Origin: JANNHK01 sp034408875
GTDB lineage: Bacteria > Actinomycetota > Acidimicrobiia > IMCC26256 > PALSA-610
NCBI GenBank assembly: GCA_034408875.1
Contig: JAWXCJ010000355.1
Location: 1 to 17,513, forward strand
Length of the DNA stretch: 17,513 nucleotides
Direction of reading: 5' to 3'
Made by a program: the position numbers and the translations under genes. Position 1 is the first letter of the stretch. Every line of letters begins with the position of its first letter. Below are positions 1 to 7,108 of this stretch, in pieces. Below the pieces are notes generated by a model. The model was not told where the DNA came from, made no database searches, and saw nothing but the letters and a program-made list of their open reading frames with translations.

Positions 1-3000
1 CCTCCTCCTCTTCCTCTTCTGCGACCGACACTTCGAGGATCTGCGTCGAGAACGCGCCGTCGGGGTCGGTGACCTTCACCGAGAGTTGGTACGTGCCGAC
101 CGGCAATGCCGTGATGTTGAAGAACCCCGTTTCGGGCGTGACGTAGGTGAAGAACGCATACGCGGGCTGGGTCGGCGCGGTCACGTCGACCCGCATCGAG
201 AGCGCATCCCACATGCTGGGCTCGCCGATGGTGAGGTCGAGCTTCCAGTTGGTCCCGTCGAACATGAGGCTGTCGACCGCCACGACCGGCGCGACGTTCT
301 CGACGACGACGTTGCGCTCGGTCGAACGGGTCGGTTCGCCCGGGTCCTCGACGGTGAGCTTCACCTTGAACGTGCCGCTCTGCTCGAAGGTGTGCGTCGC
401 CTCGAGCCCGAAGTCGCTGGTTGCGTCGCCGAAGTCCCAGCTGTAGATCGCATCGGGACCCGCGGCCGGGTCGGTACTCGCGAATTTCACGCTCGACCCC
501 TCGAACACGCGCGGCTGGTCGACGGTGAAGTGCAGGTCGGGTTCGGTCTCGGTGCACGTCTCCAGCGAAAGCACGGGGTCGGCGTCGGCGGGCGCGACGA
601 CCGCGACGAACTGGATCCGCGACTTCGCGATGCCGTCGAACTGGGGTGCGGCGCGGTCGCCGGCGAGACGCGTCGGCCGCCGCGTCGTGCGGTCGCGGAT
701 GCCGTCGGCGAGGTCGTCATCGTCGTTGGCCCAGTACCCGGGGCCGACCTCGAGGTCTTGTTCGACGACGCCGCAGTAGCTGTACGGGTCGTAGCCGCCG
801 AGGCCGTCCTCCACGAACTCGACCGGCGTGTCGAGGTCGGTGCCGTACTGGAAGTTGCTCCCGTTCTCGCGCGGCAGCAGCAGGATCTCGGACGGGTAGT
901 TGGGTGCCTGCAACGGCGCGTCGTCGTGCGTGCTGTTGGTGGGTGACCAGGTGAGCGGCGGGATCTGCGCACCGATGTTGCGCAGTCCGCTCACGAGCAA
1001 CCCGTCGGGACGCGTCTCGAGGTCGAGGCCGTCGACAGGGTTGTCGCGCCAGTTGATCGCCCACTGGTCGGGGGTGAGCCCTTCACCGGGCCGGAAATAG
1101 CTGAAGTGCGTGACGTTCACCGGGCACTGCCCGCTCTGGTAGCTGTCGCACAGCGTCGGGTCGAAGTTCGGCGTTCCCCCCTGCAAGTAGTTGTCGACGT
1201 GCTCGCTGATCTGCCAGCCGCGTGTCTCGGTACCGCCCGCGATCATCACCGCGTTGACGTCTTCGTCGAGCACGGTTTCGCCGGTATCGTCGAGTTTGAC
1301 GACACCGCGGCGCCGGTTCGCGTACGTCGGGACGCCGTTCAGGTTCGTGAACCCCGAGTCGGGCCGCAGCCATGCGTGTGCCGAGAAACACAGCTTTGCC
1401 GTCCGCGGCGGGTTCAGCGGGTTGGCGTCGCAGTCGTCTTCGCCCGTGCCCCACTGGTTGGTCGCGTCGACTTCCCAGTCGAGGAGCGTTTCCTGCCACA
1501 AGTAGTGCACCGCGAGGCCGTCGCCCATCGTGACTCTGATGTCGCGGCTCACCTCGCCGCCGCCGAGACCGACGGCGGCCCACGCCCGCACCGTCACCAC
1601 GCCGTTCGACGTCCCGGCCCTGAGCATGACCTTGGCCTGTCCCAACGCGTTGGTTGTCGCCTGCGGGGCGACGAGTTCGGAGCCGAGCGCGTCGCCGACG
1701 ATCTCGTAGCGCATCGGCACGCCGACCCGCGGCGCGCCACAGTCGGACGCGACGTAGTTCAGCTCCGCGCTGACCGTCGTGCCGACCGGCAATGCGCCGC
1801 CCTCCGACGTCACCAGCGTGTCGGCGCAGATCTTCGTGCGTAGGTCGCTGCCCGCGAAGGCCGGCACCTGCTTGCCGACGAAGGACTGCGTCGTGCCGTC
1901 GACGGAGGTGACGGCCCACGGTTCCAACAGGTTCGTCTGCCCGCCCGGCGGGAGCGTGTCGGTGAGGTCGACGGCCGAAGTGACGATGTGCGGTTTGTTG
2001 GCGGTGGGCGCGTTCGGCGGCGTCGCGGTTCCCGTCGGCCCTGATCTGACGAACGTCGACACCGCTGCGCCCGCGTCGGCGAACGCGGCGACCTCGCTGA
2101 CATCGATCGCGACGTCGGCCGAGTTCATCAGGCCAGTGAGTGCTGCCGACGGGACGTTGGATCCGTCGCCGCCCGTCCATTTCGCCTGGAGTACGCCCAG
2201 GTCGCTCACATCGATGCCGGTACCCATCGACGCCGGTGCGCCGGCCGCGGTGATCGGCACTCGCGCCTGCGAGGTCGGGCTGATCTGTCCGTCGGCGTTG
2301 AAGTCGAAGCGAGAAAAGATCTCCTCGCCCGCGCACGGCACCGTCTCGGCGGGACCGGTCAACTGCACCGACCCGATGCAACGATCGCGGTTGAGGTCGC
2401 GCTTCGGATGACCAGGCGCGCCGTCGAGGTCGATGTCGAGCGTGTCGGGGCAATCCGCGCGGGTGTTGTCGGCGATACAGATCTGGAGCCACGCGTCGCG
2501 GAAGCGCCGGAAATCGCGCATGTCAACCGCGCCGTCGGGCGACGCGTACGACCCGCTCGGGCCGAACGCGACGTCGGGCGTGGCCGTGTTCCCCACCCAC
2601 TGGAGCCGCCGGTTGCCGTCGGTGCTGGCGTCGTTGACGTCGACGAGCGCGATCGCTCCGCCGAGCGCGGCCATCATCGACGCGTAGGCGTCGATGCGCG
2701 GCGCCGCGAACTGGCCGGGGATCGCGGTGGCGCCCGCGTCGACGTCGACGACGTCGTTGCGGGCGTTGGCGACGATCAGCGACCGAACCTGGGCCAGCGT
2801 AAGGCTCGGGTTGAACTCCCACAGCAGACCCGCGAGCGCAGCGACTTGCGGCGCCGCGAACGACGTCCCCTTGAACGACTCGTAGTGCGTGGTCTGGCCC
2901 GGCTTGTAACTCGACGTGAAGACGTCGCCGATGGCGGAGACGTCGCCGCCCGTGTTGGCGTAGTCCGCGCGCCGCGGACCGGCGGGGTCGACGTTGCTCC

Positions 3001-4693
3001 ACGCCTCGACGAGCAGCAACGGGTTCGTCCCGGGCCCGGTCCAGTTGCGGGCGAGCCACGACACAGGGTCGATCGACGCCGACGGGACCACGATGTGCGT
3101 GCACCCCGGCCCGGGGCCGATGCACATCGAATACGGGCCGCTGCTGTTGCCGGACGACTTCGTGAACATGATGTTCGACTGGCCCATGTCCTGGAATGCC
3201 GCGCGCAACGTCTCGCCGGCCGCGGCCACCCATTTCAGGTTCGCGTCGTCGTTCATCGGCGTGCACGGCTCGGTCCCGCCCGCGTCGTCGGCGCCGCCGG
3301 GGCCGCACAAGTGCCCGGCTCGGGTTTCGTTCCACTCGTTCCACGTGCCCTGCGGCTGGCCGTACAGGAACTGGCCCAGGCTCATGGTCATCACGCGCAG
3401 CCCCGGGTACTGATCGCGGTTCGCCATGACGATGTCGAAGTACAGCAAGAACCGCGACTGCGTCAGCTTGTGCGGGTTCTTGTACTCGATCTCCTGGATG
3501 TTCGAGGTTTCGCGCGTCATCGTGACATCGGCGAACGGGTTCGCGCCCGGGACGCCGACCGACACGGAAGGTGCGCGGCCCGTGCGGTCGTACTCGCCAC
3601 CGACGACCGCCGCGGTCCCGGTTCCGTGAGGAATGGCCGAGTCGGGCTGCAGGTCCGTGGTGTACGTGCAGATCTGCTTGTCCGGGCCGGGGATGCAGAG
3701 CTTTGGGAAGGACGCGAACCGGAGATCGGGCTGGGCGGGATTGAAGCCGGTGTCGATCACGATCGTGTCGACCTGCGAGTTCTTCTTGAACAACGCGTCG
3801 TACCAGTTCCACGCTTGCGGAAAGCGGGCCGCTTCGAGCCAGTCGTTCCGCCCGTCGCCGCGCGCGGAGCCGGGACTCTCCGTGCCGGCGGCATAGCGGA
3901 GGTCGTCCCACACCCAGGTGTTGATGGGCGCCGGCGACGACGGCCGAGGTATCTCGTTGGCCGCCTGCATCTCGACGTCGTAGGTGACGGTCCCGATCGC
4001 GCTGTTCGCTTCGAGGGCGGCGACCGCTTCGTCGAGACGTGTCCAGGTTGCCGCGTCGCCGGTGTCGGGCACCTCGACCGCGATGATGCCCCAGCGTTCG
4101 AACCCGCCGACCACCGTGACACCGGCCACCGCGAGCGCGGCGTTGACCGCTCCGACGAGCGCCGATTGCGCGACCGTGAAGAGCAACCGGTTGCGCGCGG
4201 CCGAGAACCCCAGGGTCGGGTGGAAGTCGATTGCGGGACCGTCGAGCGGGTACGGCGGGTCCGTCGGCACGAAGAACTGCGCGAACTGGTTGTCGTCACC
4301 CTCGAGCCCGAGCGCTCCGACCGCGACCGTGCCCGCGAATGGCGCGGGACCCGCGCTCTCGAACCCGTGGATGCCGAGTTGCCCGAGCGCCATGACGTAC
4401 GCGCCGCCCGCGTGGATCGGGCCCGACGCGAACAGGCCGTCGGTCGCGGTGACGCTCTCGACGCCGGCGCGATGGTTCTCGAACACGACCGACTGCCCGA
4501 TCGACACCGACACGTTCTCGGGAACGAACCCGGCGTCGGTGATCAGGACGTGCAGCGGCGGCGGGATCGGCCGGGCCGCGCTCGCCGGTTCGGCGGGACC
4601 GAACGAGAGCAGGCTGAGCAGCAGCGCCACCGCCGGCACGGCCCGAAGCACCCGACCGCGCGCGCCCTGTTTCTTCCCCCAACCGTGCCCCAT
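1..4693 (-). CDS. Secreted multidomain subtilisin-like (S8) serine peptidase, C-terminus beyond the window
   Basis: An uninterrupted minus-strand frame of at least 1564 codons, read codon by codon, has no stop before the left edge. Start: ATG at 4693, with an in-frame GTG at 4699 as alternative. A signal peptide has basic KKQGARGR, a hydrophobic core and likely ASA cleavage near residue 39. Residues about 45-126 resemble a cupredoxin. About 165-255 resemble an I9-like chaperone propeptide (VTVVGGFERWGI; LEANSAIGTVTY). The S8 domain has IVIDTG (Asp314), PHGTGTAAVV (His356), SSGN (Asn516, oxyanion) and GTSFAAP (Ser611), so the catalytic set is intact. About 684-880 hold dockerin/EF-hand-like acidic repeats (DVNDASTDGN, DFNADGQIS). 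About 945-1065 look like a Big_1 domain. About 1385-1465 are a PKD domain (YSWDFGD, Trp1419), followed by another beta domain and six Glu (1559-1564). Probably an extracellular protease; substrate unknown. The family call is firm, the outer domains less so. Confidence 0.93.
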   Translation of the reverse strand, partial: MGHGWGKKQGARGRVLRAVPAVALLLSLLSFGPAEPASAARPIPPPLHVLITDAGFVPENVSVSIGQSVVFENHRAGVESVTATDGLFASGPIHAGGAYVMALGQLGIHGFESAGPAPFAGTVAVGALGLEGDDNQFAQFFVPTDPPYPLDGPAIDFHPTLGFSAARNRLLFTVAQSALVGAVNAALAVAGVTVVGGFERWGIIAVEVPDTGDAATWTRLDEAVAALEANSAIGTVTYDVEMQAANEIPRPSSPAPINTWVWDDLRYAAGTESPGSARGDGRNDWLEAARFPQAWNWYDALFKKNSQVDTIVIDTGFNPAQPDLRFASFPKLCIPGPDKQICTYTTDLQPDSAIPHGTGTAAVVGGEYDRTGRAPSVSVGVPGANPFADVTMTRETSNIQEIEYKNPHKLTQSRFLLYFDIVMANRDQYPGLRVMTMSLGQFLYGQPQGTWNEWNETRAGHLCGPGGADDAGGTEPCTPMNDDANLKWVAAAGETLRAAFQDMGQSNIMFTKSSGNSSGPYSMCIGPGPGCTHIVVPSASIDPVSWLARNWTGPGTNPLLLVEAWSNVDPAGPRRADYANTGGDVSAIGDVFTSSYKPGQTTHYESFKGTSFAAPQVAALAGLLWEFNPSLTLAQVRSLIVANARNDVVDVDAGATAIPGQFAAPRIDAYASMMAALGGAIALVDVNDASTDGNRRLQWVGNTATPDVAFGPSGSYASPDGAVDMRDFRRFRDAWLQICIADNTRADCPDTLDIDLDGAPGHPKRDLNRDRCIGSVQLTGPAETVPCAGEEIFSRFDFNADGQISPTSQARVPITAAGAPASMGTGIDVSDLGVLQAKWTGGDGSNVPSAALTGLMNSADVAIDVSEVAAFADAGAAVSTFVRSGPTGTATPPNAPTANKPHIVTSAVDLTDTLPPGGQTNLLEPWAVTSVDGTTQSFVGKQVPAFAGSDLRTKICADTLVTSEGGALPVGTTVSAELNYVASDCGAPRVGVPMRYEIVGDALGSELVAPQATTNALGQAKVMLRAGTSNGVVTVRAWAAVGLGGGEVSRDIRVTMGDGLAVHYLWQETLLDWEVDATNQWGTGEDDCDANPLNPPRTAKLCFSAHAWLRPDSGFTNLNGVPTYANRRRGVVKLDDTGETVLDEDVNAVMIAGGTETRGWQISEHVDNYLQGGTPNFDPTLCDSYQSGQCPVNVTHFSYFRPGEGLTPDQWAINWRDNPVDGLDLETRPDGLLVSGLRNIGAQIPPLTWSPTNSTHDDAPLQAPNYPSEILLLPRENGSNFQYGTDLDTPVEFVEDGLGGYDPYSYCGVVEQDLEVGPGYWANDDDDLADGIRDRTTRRPTRLAGDRAAPQFDGIAKSRIQFVAVVAPADADPVLSLETCTETEPDLHFTVDQPRVFEGSSVKFASTDPAAGPDAIYSWDFGDATSDFGLEATHTFEQSGTFKVKLTVEDPGEPTRSTERNVVVENVAPVVAVDSLMFDGTNWKLDLTIGEPSMWDALSMRVDVTAPTQPAYAFFTYVTPETGFFNITALPVGTYQLSVKVTDPDGAFSTQILEVSVAEEEEEE

Positions 4694-4890
4694 TGTCACG
4701 AGCCTGGGCCATGGAATCGGCCGGCGCATGAGTAGCGGCTGCTCACACCCCGGGTACCACTACTCAGACGGCCCGACCCAGCCTCTCACGAGAGACCGGG
4801 CACCCTCATTAGGCTCCACCTGATGGGCTCTTCGGCGAAGACGCTCTCGCCGAGGGGCGCCGTCGTTCCGACCGAGGGCCCGGTCGCCGC
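4694..4890. promoter_or_regulatory. Divergent intergenic region with a 7-bp inverted repeat
   Basis: These 197 bp separate the start codons of the protease (minus) and the SDR (plus), so promoters for both should lie here. TGAGTAG at 4729-4735 and CTACTCA at 4760-4766 form a perfect inverted repeat with a 24-bp spacer, on the protease side. A shorter dyad, CTCTC-AC-GAGAG, spans 4783-4794. I see no clear TANNNT placed for leaderless transcription of either gene. An operator role is only inferred. Confidence 0.35.
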
Positions 4891-5709
4891 ATGAATACGT
4901 CCTCACTGCTCGGCGGGAAGGTCGCGATCGTCACCGGCGGCGGCGGTGGGATCGGCCGCGGCGTCGTGGAGCGGTTCGCGGCCGAAGGGGCCCGGGTCGT
5001 CATCGCCGAGATCGACGCCGACCGGGCCCGCGAGACGCAGGTCGCGCTGGGCGAGGGCACGGTTGCCGTCGTGTGCGACGTGCGCGAACCCGACGCGGGC
5101 CACGCGCTCGTGACCGCCGCGCTCGACGCGTTCGGTCACGTCGACATCCTGGTGAACAACGTCGGCCACTACGGCGGCGCCCGCAAGGCGTTCCACGAGC
5201 AGTCAGACGCCGACTGGGACGACCTCTACCGGGTGAACCTCGGCCACATCCTCACCTGCACGCGGGCCGTGCTCCCGCCGATGTTGGAACGGGGCGCGGG
5301 CGGCAGCATCGTCAACGTGTCGACCATCGAGGCGTTCCGCGCCATCCCGACCCGCGCCGTGTACTCGGCGTTCAAAGCCGCGATCACCGGACTCACGCGC
5401 AGTCTCGCGGTCGAGTACGGGCGCGCCGGGATTCGCGTGAACGCGATCGCGCCCGATGTCACCGAGACGCTGCAAGTCCCGTACTCGCAGTGGGTGACAC
5501 CGGAGCAGGAGCACCTGATTCCGAGTTGGGTGCCGGTCGGCCGTTTCGGCACACCCGCCGACATCGCGGGCGTTGCGCTGTTTCTTGCGTCGGATCTCTC
5601 GGCGTTCGTCACCGGCACCACCGTGCACGCCGACGGCGGCACGCTCGCGTCGAGTGGCTGGTTTCCCACGGAGGAGGGTGGGTGGACCAACCGGCCGCGC
5701 CGGCCCTGA
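4891..5709 (+). CDS. SDR-family NAD(P)-dependent oxidoreductase
   Basis: A 272-residue classical short-chain dehydrogenase/reductase, usual length for the family, expected to interconvert an alcohol and a ketone in the cytoplasm with NAD(P). The Rossmann glycine motif TGGGGGIG is at residues 15-22, CDV at 62-64 and NNVG at 89-92 (usually NNAG). The active site reads Asn116, Ser144-Thr145, Tyr158 and Lys162 (YSAFK). The usual catalytic Ser lies 13 residues before the Tyr, which here is Thr145, so the triad may use Thr or the adjacent Ser144. E40-I-D42 after beta-2 suggests NAD rather than NADP preference (inference). The C-terminus ends in the normal HADGG segment plus a tail. Its last 28 bp overlap the next gene, so the two are probably co-transcribed. 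Substrate unknown. Confidence 0.9.
   Translation: MNTSSLLGGKVAIVTGGGGGIGRGVVERFAAEGARVVIAEIDADRARETQVALGEGTVAVVCDVREPDAGHALVTAALDAFGHVDILVNNVGHYGGARKAFHEQSDADWDDLYRVNLGHILTCTRAVLPPMLERGAGGSIVNVSTIEAFRAIPTRAVYSAFKAAITGLTRSLAVEYGRAGIRVNAIAPDVTETLQVPYSQWVTPEQEHLIPSWVPVGRFGTPADIAGVALFLASDLSAFVTGTTVHADGGTLASSGWFPTEEGGWTNRPRRP
5670..5675 (+). promoter_or_regulatory. Ribosome binding site that fixes the start of the CPBP gene
   Basis: GGAGGA, inside the end of the SDR gene, lies 6 nt before the GTG at 5682. It supports that GTG over the longer upstream extension of the frame, which lies wholly inside the SDR gene and has no family resemblance. Confidence 0.7.
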
Positions 5710-6446
5710 CCTTGCCCGCGCGCCTGTGGCGCGAATACGTCACCGACGTTCGTCGCGACGCCAACGCGCGTGCCGAAGTCTCGGTCGCGAACGACCGGCG
5801 CGCCGTCGCGGTCCTGCTCGCCGTGGCGGTCAGTCTCACGATTTCCGAGTTCTACGGCTCGCGCGAACATGGGAGCATCGGCGGCCTCGCCCGGTGGGCC
5901 GCAGTCACGATCGCGTGTTACGTGATCCCGCCCGTCCTCGTCATCAAGCTGCTGCTGCGCGAACGGGTGCGCGACTTCGGCCTCCGCGTCGACGGCATCG
6001 GCCCGCACGCACGCGTGTACCTGCTGTTGTTCAGCCTGTCGTTCCCGGCGGTGGTGATCGCGTCGTTCAGCGAAGGCTTCCAGCACAAGTATCCGTTCCT
6101 CGAGATCGTGCCGGGCAACCCGCTCGGGCCCGATCTCTTCGTGTGGTGGGCCCTGTACTGGCTGCAGTTCGTCGCGCTTGAATTTTTCTTCCGCGGGTTC
6201 ATCGTCCACGGACTCGCACCGCGGCTCGGCTGGGTGTCGATCTTCATCATGGTCGTTCCGTACAACATGCTCCATTACGACAAGCCGATGCTCGAAGCAT
6301 TGGCGGCGATCGTCGGCGGTGTCGTACTCGGAACGCTGAGCCTGAAAACTCGTTCGATCTGGTGGGGCGCGGCACTCCACATCGCGATTGCTGCAACGAT
6401 GGACATATGCGCGTTGTTGCACGCCGGTCGCATTCTCTCGTTCTAG
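5682..6446 (+). CDS. CPBP-family (CAAX protease/Rce1-like) intramembrane protein
   Basis: 254 residues from a GTG start. A basic, soluble N-terminus of about 40 residues is followed by roughly six or seven hydrophobic segments. The three CPBP motifs are recognisable: ALEFFFRGF at 165-173, YNMLH at 194-198 and WWGAALH at 227-233. CPBP proteins are membrane metal-independent glutamate peptidases or protein-binding relatives with an EExxxR signature. Here the first Glu position is Leu166, while Glu167, Arg171, His198 and His233 remain. The residue corresponding to the catalytic Glu of archaeal Rce1 therefore seems lost by my alignment, and activity is uncertain. The gene overlaps the SDR gene by 28 bp upstream and the HExxH gene by 40 bp downstream, implying a coupled three-gene operon. 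Confidence 0.82.
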   Translation: MDQPAAPALTLPARLWREYVTDVRRDANARAEVSVANDRRAVAVLLAVAVSLTISEFYGSREHGSIGGLARWAAVTIACYVIPPVLVIKLLLRERVRDFGLRVDGIGPHARVYLLLFSLSFPAVVIASFSEGFQHKYPFLEIVPGNPLGPDLFVWWALYWLQFVALEFFFRGFIVHGLAPRLGWVSIFIMVVPYNMLHYDKPMLEALAAIVGGVVLGTLSLKTRSIWWGAALHIAIAATMDICALLHAGRILSF

Positions 6447-7108
6447 AATCGGTACTCGTCGGCGCCGGCGGTGCGCTTCTCGGTGGTCTCGTGCTGCGAC
6501 CGGTTGGGTGTGCGCCCGCCGGCGCTCTCGTCGGTGGGGCGAACGGCGCGCTGGCCGGCTGGTGCGGGATCTACGACTGGCATCACCCGAAAGGGTGGGT
6601 TGCCGCCGCGCTCGACAGCACCTGGGGACTCGTCGGCGTGACCGGCGGACTCGCGTTGCACGCGGTCAACGCCGCGCCGCGCGACGCCGGATACGTCGAC
6701 GACCTCAGCCGCCGTCAGAACCGGTTCGTGTACGAGCGAGGTTGGTCTCCGCGCCGGCGTTTTGCGTTCACCGCGGGCAACGTCGTCACGGGCGCAGGCG
6801 ACCCGACGAACCCGCGGCGGCGTCAACTCGTCGAACGCCACGAAGACCTGCACGTGTGGCAGGGCCGCTGGTTCGGTCCGTTCTATCCCGCGCTCTACGC
6901 CGCGTGGATGGCCGGCGGGACCGTGGCCGGGACGTGGGCGTGGGCGCGCCGCAAGGAGCCGTCGTTGTTCCAGGCGGTCGAACGTCGCGCGTACTACTAC
7001 AACCCGTTCGAACGCCGGGCGTACGCCGCCGACGACAACTGGCCGCCCCGGCGTCTGCAGGCGATGCGGTCAGGTGAGCGTGACCGGGAGCCGGGAGAGG
7101 CCCCGTAG
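6407..7108 (+). CDS. Putative membrane-associated HExxH metallopeptidase-like protein
   Basis: 233 residues from the ATG at 6407; an in-frame ATG at 6362 would overlap the CPBP gene further. The N-terminal half has Gly/Ala-rich hydrophobic stretches (about 11-55 and 64-88) compatible with membrane segments. The C-terminal half carries HEDLH at 145-149, a true HExxH, then VWQGRWFGPFYPALY and, 56 residues after the motif's Glu, NPFERRAY (Glu202). I recall small bacterial proteins with the pattern HExxHVxQ, a G-P-F/Y-P-x-Y stretch and NPFErxAY; this looks like one of them, with zinc bound by two His and perhaps Glu202. Peptidase activity is inferred, not shown. Its 3' end overlaps the oppositely oriented P450 gene by 39 bp. 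Confidence 0.6.
   Translation: MRVVARRSHSLVLESVLVGAGGALLGGLVLRPVGCAPAGALVGGANGALAGWCGIYDWHHPKGWVAAALDSTWGLVGVTGGLALHAVNAAPRDAGYVDDLSRRQNRFVYERGWSPRRRFAFTAGNVVTGAGDPTNPRRRQLVERHEDLHVWQGRWFGPFYPALYAAWMAGGTVAGTWAWARRKEPSLFQAVERRAYYYNPFERRAYAADDNWPPRRLQAMRSGERDREPGEAP

Noticed and set aside
1083..3911. Long minus-strand frames at 1083-2492 and 2523-3911 in a different register
   Set aside because: Very Arg-rich and without motifs. The correct register contains the S8, Big_1 and PKD motifs without a break across both.
2408..4735. A 775-codon open frame on the plus strand, opposite the protease
   Set aside because: It is Arg/Val/Asp-rich with no domain pattern and lies antisense to a gene whose catalytic motifs are intact, the usual shadow of a high-GC coding region.
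4783..4794. Short dyad CTCTC-AC-GAGAG as a terminator
   Set aside because: Only 5-bp arms, a 2-nt loop that is too small for a stable RNA hairpin, and no U-tract.
5226..6422. A 398-codon minus-strand frame opposite the SDR and CPBP genes
   Set aside because: No family resemblance, and the SDR and CPBP motifs on the plus strand are clear.
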